The position numbers and the translations under genes are program-made. This document shows, piece after piece, positions 1-6,706 of a DNA stretch of 64,000 nucleotides. Location: positions 1-64,000 of the forward strand of contig BQXR01000008.1 in the NCBI GenBank assembly GCA_033238645.1, read 5' to 3'. The stretch comes from Thiomicrorhabdus sp033238645 (lineage in GTDB: Bacteria > Pseudomonadota > Gammaproteobacteria > Thiomicrospirales > Thiomicrospiraceae). The number at the start of each line of letters is the position of its first letter. Positions within the stretch are counted from its first letter, which is position 1. The notes below the pieces were generated by a model. It made no database searches and was not told where the DNA came from. It saw only the letters and a list, made by a program, of their open reading frames with translations.

Positions 1-5
1 GGGCT

Positions 6-236
6 ATGGATTATCAAAATCTGGGTACTCAGTTGACTGAGTTGCGTAAATCTCGGAAACTTTCACCGTAGTGTTTAGCAGATGCTGTGGGTATTTCACG
101 TGAACGCTTAATGCTTTGGAAAAAAGGGCGCTCAATGGATGTTGGTATTCGTAAGGTGATGAAGATTCTTGAATCTTTTGATCAAAAAAATTTAAGATCT
201 GATGACCTGAATATAAAAGAGTTTGAGTTTTTGTAA
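6..236 (+). pseudogene. XRE-like helix-turn-helix regulator interrupted by an in-frame stop
   Basis: An ATG at 6 opens a 77-codon frame that runs to TAA at 234-236 but is broken by TAG at 69-71 (codon 22). The translation on both sides reads as one small XRE/HipB-type DNA-binding protein. The start resembles the first helix (LGTQLTELRKSRKLS), and after the stop come LADAVGISRERLMLW and a short acidic tail. A CAG-to-TAG change would explain it. The window starts here, so a partner gene upstream cannot be seen. It lies outside the integrated element. It could be a real pseudogene, a sequencing error or a suppressed stop. Confidence 0.55.
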
Positions 237-256
237 ATCAGAAATGATTTTAAAGA

Positions 257-304
257 TTGGTACGACTGAGTGAATTCGAATCACCGACCCCTACCATGTC
301 AAGG
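257..304. repeat. Left attachment repeat (3' half of tRNA-Val)
   Basis: These 48 bp are identical to 5056-5103 and correspond to the anticodon-to-CCA half of tRNA-Val on the minus strand. After 304 the sequence diverges (CATTAA instead of the tRNA 5' half), so this copy is not a functional tRNA. A further block, ATGATTTTAAA, lies next to both copies with different short spacers, so the recombination core may extend a little outward. Confidence 0.92.
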
Positions 305-421
305 CATTAAGTGACTCTTTTAAAAACAAGCCTTTAGCGATTTAAGTCTTTATTTATAGAGGAATTTGGCCTTTATCCCTTCTTTACGTTTCTTGTGTTT
401 TATTCTGTTTTGAGTTATAAA

Positions 422-444
422 GTGGTTACCTTTTGGTTACCCTT
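422..444. other. Paired GGTTACC sites, candidate integrase arm sites (left)
   Basis: GGTTACC occurs at 424-430 and 435-441, 11 bp apart, immediately upstream of the integrase start. A nearly identical 23-bp block with the same spacing (one mismatch) lies at 4958-4980 near the other end of the element. Spaced short repeats near both ends are typical of integrase arm-type binding sites. The function is inferred. Confidence 0.5.
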
Positions 445-468
445 TTTCAATATAGGCGGAATATTGGA

Positions 469-1818
469 ATGTCAGACAGACAGAAAACATCAAAACAAAA
501 AACCTCTCTTACTCTAAAAGTTATTAAAGACTTTTTAGCCTCAGCAGCGTATCAAGACGTTATTAGCTGCGAGTATATTACTGGTCTAATGGTCAAGAAG
601 ACTCAAAAGGGGGCGGCTTATCGTTATCGCTACAGCACCCCCAGCGGTGTACGTAGAGTTAAAACGATTGGTAAGGTCTCAGAGATCAAGCCAGATGAAG
701 CCGCTAGGTTAGCCTTAGAGCTAAAAAACCATATAGACCCACTTGAGCAAGCAGAACAGGATAAACGGGCTTATATCGAATCTCAGCGTAAATTTGAACA
801 GCGTGAATTAGGCAACTATCTAAACGGCCTTTATACCAAACACCAACAGCGAAAGCGCTCAGGTAATGACACCCTGAAGATGATCGCGAACAACTTCAAA
901 CACTTGCTTGATAAGGATATGAGCCTCATTACTGTGGCTGATATAAAAGATTGGCAAGTAGTGAGGGAAAAAGATGTTAAGTTTCCCACTATCTTACGTG
1001 CTTATGGCGCATTAAAGACACTGCTTAATAAGGCGGTTGATGATGGCTTTCTTCTGGCAAACCCCTTGCCTGCTAAATCCCCGTTAGAACGCCCCCACTT
1101 TGAAGAAACAGATCAGCACATAGACCGCAAAGACAAAAGGCGCTTATTAACGTCTGATGAATTGAGTTGTTTGTTTGCTGGACTGGAAGCTTTTAACGAC
1201 CTCAAAAGACAGCAACGAACAGGCAGCATTAAGCGGGGTAATCACTCACTAGACTCTTTTGAAAAAAAGCGTTTTACACATTGGTCTATTCCTCTTACTT
1301 ATCTAGCCTATTACACGGGTATGAGAGTGGGTGATCTAAAAGCCATTACATGGCAAAGCTTGAACCTAAATTTTAAGCGTTTGAGCTATACCCCATCCAA
1401 GACACGCCACCATTCAGACCCTATTACAGTCATCTTAGATTTACCTGATTCTATTATTGAACTAATGCGGAAATGGTGGGAACAGAAGGGCAAGCCTGAA
1501 AGCGGTTTAATCTTTCCATCAGAGCGAATTAATGGACAGCTAGATAAACACGCCCATTTAAAACCGTGGCGTAAGATCAAGCAGTTAGGCGGTTTACCTG
1601 AAGACTTAGATTTTTACGCTTTACGTCATCATTGGATAAGTACACTCATACAAACAGAGAACCTTTTACAGGTTGCGAGAATGGCGGGGCATAAATCCAC
1701 CAAGATGATTGAATCCCATTATGGACATCTAGCCCCTGATAGAACCAAGGGCGCTCTAATGGCTTTTGATGTTGTATGTCAGAGTGAGGCAGGTAATCAG
1801 GATAAAAACACCATATAG
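469..1818 (+). CDS. Tyrosine recombinase (phage-type integrase)
   Basis: This is the site-specific recombinase expected to integrate and excise the element at tRNA-Val. With ATG 469 as the start it is 449 residues. AGGCGGA lies 8 bp upstream of that ATG, and the longer TTG-started frame at 433 would run through the GGTTACC sites. The N-terminal part looks like the arm-binding and core-binding region. The C-terminal catalytic domain shows Arg286 (TGMRVGDL), Lys311 (PSKTRHH), Arg386 (YALRHHW), His408 (MAGHKS) and the nucleophile Tyr418 (ESHYGHL). In the second box the usual His of HxxR is Tyr, which some integrases tolerate. It lies next to the left attachment repeat. Confidence 0.93.
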   Translation: MSDRQKTSKQKTSLTLKVIKDFLASAAYQDVISCEYITGLMVKKTQKGAAYRYRYSTPSGVRRVKTIGKVSEIKPDEAARLALELKNHIDPLEQAEQDKRAYIESQRKFEQRELGNYLNGLYTKHQQRKRSGNDTLKMIANNFKHLLDKDMSLITVADIKDWQVVREKDVKFPTILRAYGALKTLLNKAVDDGFLLANPLPAKSPLERPHFEETDQHIDRKDKRRLLTSDELSCLFAGLEAFNDLKRQQRTGSIKRGNHSLDSFEKKRFTHWSIPLTYLAYYTGMRVGDLKAITWQSLNLNFKRLSYTPSKTRHHSDPITVILDLPDSIIELMRKWWEQKGKPESGLIFPSERINGQLDKHAHLKPWRKIKQLGGLPEDLDFYALRHHWISTLIQTENLLQVARMAGHKSTKMIESHYGHLAPDRTKGALMAFDVVCQSEAGNQDKNTI

Positions 1819-1944
1819 GCCATGTAAGGCCGATTAAACAGAATTGGCAGTAATTAGGTTTAGCGACCGAAAAGCGCTTCCCTCAGCGCCTATTATTGCC
1901 ACCTTATTTTATGAGAGGGGGAGAAGCTTTAGGGAGTTTCAAGT

Positions 1945-2913
1945 ATGTCGGGAAAGTTACCTTTACCTAAATCAGATCAGGAGTTTATTACTGTTGAAGA
2001 GGTTTATGCTCGTTGGAGTAAATTACAGAGCTTAACCGTCATACAATTTTGTCGATTGATGAATGGTTATCATCAGGATCAGGATTTGGAATTATACCCG
2101 CGAGAAGTGAAAACCAATTTAAAGCATGGTAATTGGACAGATAAAGAAATAGTAAGTGGTAAGGCTGTTGGTGACGAGTGGACTAATGGCGAGTTTCGTA
2201 ATTGGATTCTAGAGCCCTATATACCGTTGAAAGCTGTTAATAATAAGGAAAAACAAAATGCGCATGAAAGGATTTATGCCAATAAATTAGAGTCAATTAT
2301 CGAAGATTGGGAGATGGCATCTTCCAATAAGGAATACAAAGAAGTAGAGCGCCTAAAAAGAAAATATCTTCGCTTTTTTAGATGTTATAAACATAGGTTT
2401 TGGGATGAGGGAGAGCCTGAAAGAATGATCATTATCTATGAATATCATAATGATTATAATTATGGATATGTTTCTTTACTTGGTTCGTGGAGCTTTTTGT
2501 GTCTAAAAAGAACCGATTTAGAAGCTTTTGAAGAGCGTAATGATCTTTATGTAGCTAAGGATAAAGTCGTTCAAAAAGCATTTGATGAAAAGGGTGATGC
2601 TCCAGAATCAAGAAAGAAAGATCAGGTTTTTCCATTTACAAACCCGCCAACAGATGGCAGGCAAGATGTGATTTTTGATTTAATGTACTGTTGTTTTGCT
2701 GACTTTTTTAGTAAGAATGATCGGCATCTTTTTAAGAAAGAAGCATGGGATGTGGTGATTAACTCAGTGAGTTCTGAGGACTTACCTAACAGATTAAAAT
2801 CAAAAGTTAGTCTAGGCAGAGAAAGCGCTAGGAGTGTAATAAATCATTCTGACGATAAAACATTAGATAGAGATGCTTTTATGGCTAGGTTAAGGGGGTA
2901 TAACAAAACTTAG
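1945..2913 (+). CDS. Uncharacterised 322-residue protein of the element
   Basis: I do not recognise this protein as a characterised family. The ATG at 1945 follows an AGGGAG Shine-Dalgarno. The N-terminus (FITVEEVYARW) resembles a short segment seen at the start of unknown prophage proteins, possibly a helix-turn-helix, but this is weak. The middle is rich in charged and aromatic residues (for example YEYHNDYNYGYV). No signal peptide, membrane segment, nuclease or nucleotide-binding motif is visible. It sits between the integrase and the AlpA-type regulator, where small satellites often carry accessory or anti-phage genes. That role is only a positional guess. Confidence 0.75.
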   Translation: MSGKLPLPKSDQEFITVEEVYARWSKLQSLTVIQFCRLMNGYHQDQDLELYPREVKTNLKHGNWTDKEIVSGKAVGDEWTNGEFRNWILEPYIPLKAVNNKEKQNAHERIYANKLESIIEDWEMASSNKEYKEVERLKRKYLRFFRCYKHRFWDEGEPERMIIIYEYHNDYNYGYVSLLGSWSFLCLKRTDLEAFEERNDLYVAKDKVVQKAFDEKGDAPESRKKDQVFPFTNPPTDGRQDVIFDLMYCCFADFFSKNDRHLFKKEAWDVVINSVSSEDLPNRLKSKVSLGRESARSVINHSDDKTLDRDAFMARLRGYNKT

Positions 2914-2914
2914 T

Positions 2915-2941
2915 CGAGAGTTACGAGAGTTACGAGGGTTA
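2915..2941. repeat. Three tandem 9-bp repeats (CGAGAGTTA)
   Basis: CGAGAGTTA at 2915-2923 and 2924-2932 and CGAGGGTTA at 2933-2941 stand in tandem directly after the stop of the unknown gene and about 75 bp upstream of the AlpA-type gene. The position would suit an operator for the AlpA-type regulator or a small iteron group. This is inferred from position only. Confidence 0.6.
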
Positions 2942-3017
2942 ATTTTATTCATTATCAAAATGCGGGAAAGTGTGCGTGTCTTAGTGACAACTTATTAAAT
3001 TAAATAGGAATACACGC

Positions 3018-3314
3018 ATGCTCAACTTGGCACAAACAAGTCACAACTCAGACTTTCAAACAGAGTTATTTAAAACCGTTCAATCTGCTGTTCAAGCTGT
3101 TATGTCTGATCAGAAGAAGAATCAAATCCAATCTGAAATATTGCGGCCTATTCAGGCGCAACAACTCATAAACTGTTCTCGTAGTCATCTCGACCACTTA
3201 TCAGAGACAGACCCTACATTCCCTAAAAAAATCAGTCTAGGTAATCGCTGGACAGGCTATAGGCGTGTTGATCTTATGGCATGGATTGAGTCTAAAGCTC
3301 AGGGGGTGATCTAA
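3018..3314 (+). CDS. AlpA-family transcriptional regulator
   Basis: A 98-residue protein whose C-terminal half matches the AlpA/MerR-like winged helix of phage and satellite regulators: LRPIQAQQLINCSRSHL, then a DPTFPKKISLGNRWTG-type stretch, then RRVDLMAWIES. In P4-type and other satellites, AlpA proteins switch on excision or replication genes. The N-terminal 45 residues are a polar extension. The stop overlaps the next ATG by one base (TAATG at 3312-3316), so the downstream genes are probably translationally coupled and form one operon with it. Confidence 0.85.
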   Translation: MLNLAQTSHNSDFQTELFKTVQSAVQAVMSDQKKNQIQSEILRPIQAQQLINCSRSHLDHLSETDPTFPKKISLGNRWTGYRRVDLMAWIESKAQGVI

Positions 3315-3691
3315 TGAAGGATGCTAAGAGTAAAAGCGCCCCCGTAGTTTTGACGGACAAGGGGACGACAGAGAACCAAAGAAATAAAACTTTAGTAATT
3401 AAGTATCTTACTATACCTGATTGGGTAATAGCTCTTAAATATTGCCTTGAACAAAGTAAGAAAGGTTTAGAGGTTTCTAATAGAGAGTATTCAAGGTTGC
3501 CGTTCGGTAATCACTACTTTAGAAACCACTTTTCAAAGTGTGGCGAGTTGACAGTTTTAGGCATTGGCTATGCTAAGGAGTGGCGAACATCTCCGATAAG
3601 TAAGAAGAGATATAAGGCTTATTTTATCTTAGAAGACTCATTTTCAAAAGCTGAAAGCATCATAAAACGCTATTACAAAACGGAGAAATAA
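3314..3691 (+). CDS. Small uncharacterised protein of the element
   Basis: A 125-residue basic protein of unknown function. The start overlaps the stop of the AlpA-type gene by one base, and its TAA is followed after 3 nt by the ATG of the HUH protein, so it belongs to the same operon. The central stretch (LTIPDWVIALKYCLEQSKKG, then NREYSRLPFGNHYF) is compatible with a small DNA-binding fold. I see no catalytic motif. A role in element replication or its control is suggested only by its neighbours. Confidence 0.65.
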   Translation: MKDAKSKSAPVVLTDKGTTENQRNKTLVIKYLTIPDWVIALKYCLEQSKKGLEVSNREYSRLPFGNHYFRNHFSKCGELTVLGIGYAKEWRTSPISKKRYKAYFILEDSFSKAESIIKRYYKTEK

Positions 3692-3694
3692 GGC

Positions 3695-4486
3695 ATGGAT
3701 AAGGCGCTCAATTTGGGCGCTTTTTCCTTCAGCGGTTTTGTATCAGCGGTTTTGTACCATGAGACAGACTTCAAAGCCTTGGCAGTTGGTAAAAGTGGCC
3801 TATCAGAAAACGCTCAAAAAGAGCGGTATTTTCTAATATCTATTGGTAAAGAATCCCTAAGTAATACTAGATTTAAAGAACTGATTGTACCGTCTATAAA
3901 AAGGGCAGCAAAAAAGCGGACGAATCGAAAAACAGAAAGCCATAAAGAGGAAATAGACATAGGCGGCTATACATTGCCTGTGAACAGTAAAAAAAGTGGC
4001 TGTTATCTTGAAATGCTTCAATCAATGGCAAGCCAGTTAGTGCTTTGTTATGAGGAGTGGAAGCGGGTATTTGTATATCGCTTTGATTTACATCAAGCAG
4101 AATATACAGAAAACAGTGAACATTTAAGTCGCTTTATTAGAGTTTTAAGGGGGTGGGTAGAAAGGGAATATAAATCTAAAATGGGTTTTGCGTGGGTAAG
4201 AGAGCAAGAAAAAAGCAAAGCTCAGCACTATCACGTTGTTGTATTTATTGATGGTGATAACCTTCAGTATTCAGGAAAGCTGGGAGAAAAGGTAAAAAGT
4301 GTATGGGAGGATGACACCTGTGGCGCTCGTACCGTTCCAACCATTGAAAGCCCGTTCCATAAAGTGAATAGTGTCGATAAGTTGAAAGAGGCGTTTTATA
4401 GAGTGTCCTATATGGCAAAGGTAAGAGGTAAAGGTTTTCGACCGCCTCAGTCTAAGGACTTTGGTACAAGCCGATTAAAGTTTTAA
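3695..4486 (+). CDS. HUH-type replication protein, YagK/YfjJ or inovirus Gp2-like
   Basis: A 263-residue protein. Residues about 105-250 match the YagK/YfjJ C-terminal domain found in inovirus Gp2-like replication proteins: VYRFDLHQ, then FIRVLRGWVERE, then AWVREQEKSKAQHYHVVVF. HYH at 178-180 fits the metal-binding HUH motif of rolling-circle initiators, and Tyr235 or Tyr239 (FYRVSYMAK) are candidate nicking residues. In such proteins the Tyr joins the nicked 5' end. The first 100 residues are not conserved in my view. The ATG lies 3 nt after the previous stop. A terminator-like hairpin overlaps the first codons (3704-3725), and the repeat-rich region downstream could hold its origin. Confidence 0.78.
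   Translation: MDKALNLGAFSFSGFVSAVLYHETDFKALAVGKSGLSENAQKERYFLISIGKESLSNTRFKELIVPSIKRAAKKRTNRKTESHKEEIDIGGYTLPVNSKKSGCYLEMLQSMASQLVLCYEEWKRVFVYRFDLHQAEYTENSEHLSRFIRVLRGWVEREYKSKMGFAWVREQEKSKAQHYHVVVFIDGDNLQYSGKLGEKVKSVWEDDTCGARTVPTIESPFHKVNSVDKLKEAFYRVSYMAKVRGKGFRPPQSKDFGTSRLKF
3704..3725 (+). terminator. Terminator-like hairpin inside the start of the HUH gene
   Basis: GCGCTCA (3704-3710) pairs with TGGGCGC (3714-3720), giving 7 bp with one G-T pair and a 3-nt loop, followed by TTTTT. It lies 9 nt into the HUH reading frame, so it could attenuate expression of the replication gene. The very tight loop lowers confidence. Confidence 0.35.
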
Positions 4487-4539
4487 TCTCAATCGTTGCT
4501 CTTATTTGGTGCGAACATTAAATATGATTTTCTGAACGG

Positions 4540-4770
4540 TACGCGTAAGGAGGTTTTTCCACTTGGTAAAAGGGCGATATTAGGGCGCGGGTTTGGAGTA
4601 ATTAAGGCTTTTCGGACAGATACGCGTAAGAGAGTTTTTGGCTCAATAAAAAATTTGGTTAAAATTACGAGATGCTAACAAATGCTAACTTTAAGAATGC
4701 CTATTGCTAGCTCTATTAAAAAAAAGAAGGGCAAGGTTAGGGCAAGGGTTTTCGGAGCAGTACGCGTAAG
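4540..4770. repeat. Three dispersed TACGCGTAAG repeats (candidate iterons)
   Basis: TACGCGTAAG occurs at 4540-4549, 4621-4630 and 4761-4770. Each copy is followed by an AG-rich then T-rich stretch, and the last two are preceded by TTTTCGGA at similar distance. A partial unit (TTTTCGGAGT) starts at 4921. The array lies directly downstream of the HUH gene, a common place for an origin recognised by such proteins. The function is inferred. Confidence 0.6.
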
Positions 4771-4957
4771 AGTATTTTACTGAAAGGGTTAGGTAGGGAA
4801 AAGTAGGGAAAATTAACGGTAAGGTTACGGTAAGGATTGCTAAATTAATAGGCTTTTCAGGAGTGGGTAGGAGGCCAATGAACCCTAAGGTAACCCCAAG
4901 GATTTGAAATAGAAAATGAGTTTTCGGAGTCCTAAGGAATACAGTTAACCGTTAATG

Positions 4958-4980
4958 GTGGTTACTTTTTGGTTACCCTT
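4958..4980. other. Paired GGTTAC sites, candidate integrase arm sites (right)
   Basis: GGTTACT at 4960-4966 and GGTTACC at 4971-4977 have the same 11-bp spacing as the pair at 424-441 and sit in a 23-bp block with one mismatch to it. They lie about 75 bp inside the right attachment repeat. Confidence 0.5.
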
Positions 4981-5055
4981 TCGGAATAAATGAGTATAAG
5001 GGATAAGTTTAGGATAAGGGTTTTTGTTGTAACTTGATGATTTTAAACGGGGAAG

Positions 5056-5103
5056 TTGGTACGACTGAGTGAATTCGAATCACCGACCCCTACCATGTCA
5101 AGG
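5056..5103. repeat. Right attachment repeat within intact tRNA-Val
   Basis: Identical to 257-304. Here it continues into the 5' half of tRNA-Val, so the tRNA is kept whole after integration. Confidence 0.92.
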
Positions 5104-5133
5104 TAGTGCTCTAACCAACTGAGCTACAGTCGT
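5057..5133 (-). tRNA. tRNA-Val (GAC)
   Basis: A 77-nt cloverleaf on the minus strand with encoded CCA. The acceptor stem is ACGACTG/CAGTCGT and the anticodon loop TTGACAT (anticodon GAC). The D arm matches AGCTCAGTTGGTTAGAGC and the T loop is TTCGAAT. It is the integration target of the neighbouring element and lies 31 nt downstream of tRNA-Leu, probably in the same transcript. Confidence 0.96.
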
Positions 5134-5164
5134 ACTATAGATGTAAATAAGTCGAAGACTTATT

Positions 5165-5251
5165 TGGTACCAGTGGGCGGACTCGAACCGCCACGCTATT
5201 ACTAGCAACGGATTTTGAATCCGTCATGTCTACCAATTCCATCACACTGGC
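5165..5251 (-). tRNA. tRNA-Leu (CAA)
   Basis: An 87-nt class II tRNA with encoded CCA. The acceptor stem is GCCAGTG/CACTGGT, the anticodon stem ACGGA/TCCGT with loop TTCAAAA (anticodon CAA), and there is a long variable arm. It is the first tRNA of a Leu-Val operon on the minus strand. Confidence 0.96.
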
Positions 5252-5269
5252 ACAATATGTGTGCCGCGA

Positions 5270-5298
5270 ATTATAGAGGCTTGCTATAGGAGTGTCAA
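5270..5298 (-). promoter_or_regulatory. Consensus sigma70 promoter of the tRNA-Leu/Val operon
   Basis: Read on the minus strand, TTGACA (5298-5293), a 17-bp spacer and TATAAT (5275-5270) match the sigma70 consensus perfectly. The -10 box lies 18 bp upstream of the tRNA-Leu 5' end, so transcription should start a few bases before the tRNA. Confidence 0.9.
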
Positions 5299-5615
5299 CT
5301 TATTATCTTGTTGAATGTTCTGATTCTCTTCTGCTTGAAAAGCGCTAATGTTTCTGTGAGGAGAATTATTATTTTGTACTCCAAAGGGCATAAAAGCAGG
5401 GGGAGATAGGTGGGTAGGGAATTGGGTAGTGTTTATTGAATATTTTTTTTGAGTGCTCTGTTTGGCAAGCTCTTAATTTGTTAAATGTAGAAACTGATTA
5501 ACTGCTTGAAAATAAAGGCTCAATCAGCGAAAATAGCCGATCTTTTAATTTATGGAACGATTGGCACTTTACTGATGGGTTAACCAACAAGGTAGGGGCT
5601 ATCAGCGGCACTTTA
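5299..5615. other. Intergenic region upstream of queA, no gene seen
   Basis: About 320 bp between the tRNA promoter and queA, which diverge. It must hold the queA promoter, but I see no convincing -35/-10 pair. A five-G variant of the dispersed word (AGCAGGGGG) lies at 5397-5405. No RNA motif or ORF is recognisable. Confidence 0.5.
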
Positions 5616-6656
5616 GTGAAACGACAAGATTTCTTTTTTGAACTACCTGAACAGTTAATCGCGCAACAGCCAGCTGCGGAGCGTCGTGGTAGCCGATTAT
5701 TGGTGATGCTGCCTAATGGTAAAATATCAGATGATCAGTTTCCTGATCTGCTCTCCTATGTTCAGCCAAATGATCTATTAGTTTTCAATAATACTAAGGT
5801 GATTCCTGCTCGCCTGTTTGGTCAAAAAAGTACGGGTGGCCAGATTGAACTGTTAATAGAGCGTGTTGTTGATGATAAAACGTTATTAACCCACCTTCGC
5901 TCAAGTCGTTCACCAAAAGCAGGTGCTATCCTGCGTATTGAAAATGCTTTTGATGTTGAGGTGAGCGGTCGTCAGGGTGCTCTATTTGTGCTAAAGGTGT
6001 TATCAGAGCAGAGTGCCTTAGAGCTTGTTGAGGCATATGGTCATATGCCTCTGCCTCCTTATATTGAACGTACCGAGGATATTGAAGACGATAAAGAGCG
6101 TTATCAAACCGTATACTCTGCAAAGCCAGGGGCGGTCGCTGCACCAACTGCAGGTTTACACTTTGATGAAGCTTTGATGGAAGGCATTAAAACCAAGGGG
6201 GCAGATATTGGTTTTGTTACCCTGCATGTTGGTGCGGGCACCTTTAAACCTGTTCAGGTGGATGATATCAGTGAGCATGTAATGCACTCGGAGTATCTTG
6301 AAGTCGATCAGACACTTGTTGATCAAGTTAAAGCGGCACGAGGAAGGGGTGGTCGAGTGATTGCGATTGGTACAACCTCTGTACGTTGTTTAGAGAGTGC
6401 GGCCAAGTTTAGTGAGACGGGTCAAGTGGCACCTTATCAAGGTGAAACCGATATCTTTATTACGCCTGGTTATCAGTTCAAAGAGGTGGATGTATTGTTC
6501 ACCAATTTCCACCTACCAGAATCTACGCTGATTATGTTGGTCTCAGCATTAGCGGGCTATGATCGCACTATGGCAGCTTATCAACATGCTGTGGAACAGG
6601 CATACCGCTTCTTTAGCTATGGCGATGCGATGTTAGTTTTTCCAGCAGAAAAATAG
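5616..6656 (+). CDS. queA: S-adenosylmethionine:tRNA ribosyltransferase-isomerase QueA
   Basis: QueA transfers and isomerises the ribosyl part of S-adenosylmethionine onto preQ1 at tRNA position 34, giving epoxyqueuosine. The 346 residues span the family length (E. coli about 356). Typical stretches are FFFELPEQLIAQQP at the start, NNTKVIPARLFG, AAPTAGLHF, LHVGAGTFKPV and TNFHLPESTLIMLVSA. The start is GTG at 5616, in line with the N-terminus of homologues, though the Shine-Dalgarno is weak. It is followed 50 bp later by tgt, the enzyme of the preceding step in the same pathway. A C10 run begins 4 bp after its stop. Confidence 0.97.
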   Translation: MKRQDFFFELPEQLIAQQPAAERRGSRLLVMLPNGKISDDQFPDLLSYVQPNDLLVFNNTKVIPARLFGQKSTGGQIELLIERVVDDKTLLTHLRSSRSPKAGAILRIENAFDVEVSGRQGALFVLKVLSEQSALELVEAYGHMPLPPYIERTEDIEDDKERYQTVYSAKPGAVAAPTAGLHFDEALMEGIKTKGADIGFVTLHVGAGTFKPVQVDDISEHVMHSEYLEVDQTLVDQVKAARGRGGRVIAIGTTSVRCLESAAKFSETGQVAPYQGETDIFITPGYQFKEVDVLFTNFHLPESTLIMLVSALAGYDRTMAAYQHAVEQAYRFFSYGDAMLVFPAEK

Positions 6657-6660
6657 CTAG

Positions 6661-6675
6661 CCCCCCCCCCTGCTT
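6661..6675 (-). repeat. Dispersed word AGCAGGGGGG (C10 form) after queA
   Basis: Ten C at 6661-6670 followed by TGCTT, the reverse complement of AAGCAG plus G-run. It lies between the queA stop and tgt, with the C-run on the transcript strand. Confidence 0.7.
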
Positions 6676-6706
6676 AAAATCAAAATTAATAAAAACGGAA
6701 CCAAAT

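Larger units (their letters stand above)
4487..5055. other. Repeat-rich non-coding right end of the element
   Basis: I find no convincing gene in these 570 bp; the 60-codon frame at 4496-4678 has no family signature. The stretch holds three TACGCGTAAG repeats, short near-tandem units such as ACGGTAAGG (about 4817-4840), a GGTAACC near 4888 and the paired GGTTAC sites. A replication origin, packaging or integrase-binding region is likely. Confidence 0.6.
257..5103. mobile_element. tRNA-Val-integrated 4.8-kb element (satellite or plasmid-like)
   Basis: The element is bounded by identical 48-bp direct repeats (257-304 and 5056-5103). These duplicate the 3' half of the tRNA-Val gene, from the anticodon loop to CCA, which is the usual footprint of a tRNA-targeting tyrosine recombinase. 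Inside are an integrase, an unknown protein, an AlpA-type regulator, a small unknown protein and an HUH replication-type protein, all on the plus strand. There is about 570 bp of repeat-rich non-coding DNA at the right end. No capsid, portal, tail, secretion or resistance gene is visible. The word AGCAGGGGGG, frequent in the rest of the window, does not occur in it, which fits recent arrival. Whether it is a phage satellite, a filamentous-phage relative or an integrated plasmid is not settled. Confidence 0.88.

Noticed and set aside
258..304. Left tRNA-Val copy as a functional tRNA
   Set aside because: Only the 3' half is present; sequence after 304 cannot form the D arm or acceptor 5' strand.
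4496..4678. 60-codon open frame after the HUH gene
   Set aside because: No family signature, and it lies across the repeat region; more likely non-coding.
6661..6670. C10 run as a phase-variation switch of queA or tgt
   Set aside because: It lies between the genes, after the queA stop and well before the tgt ribosome site, so slippage changes no reading frame.
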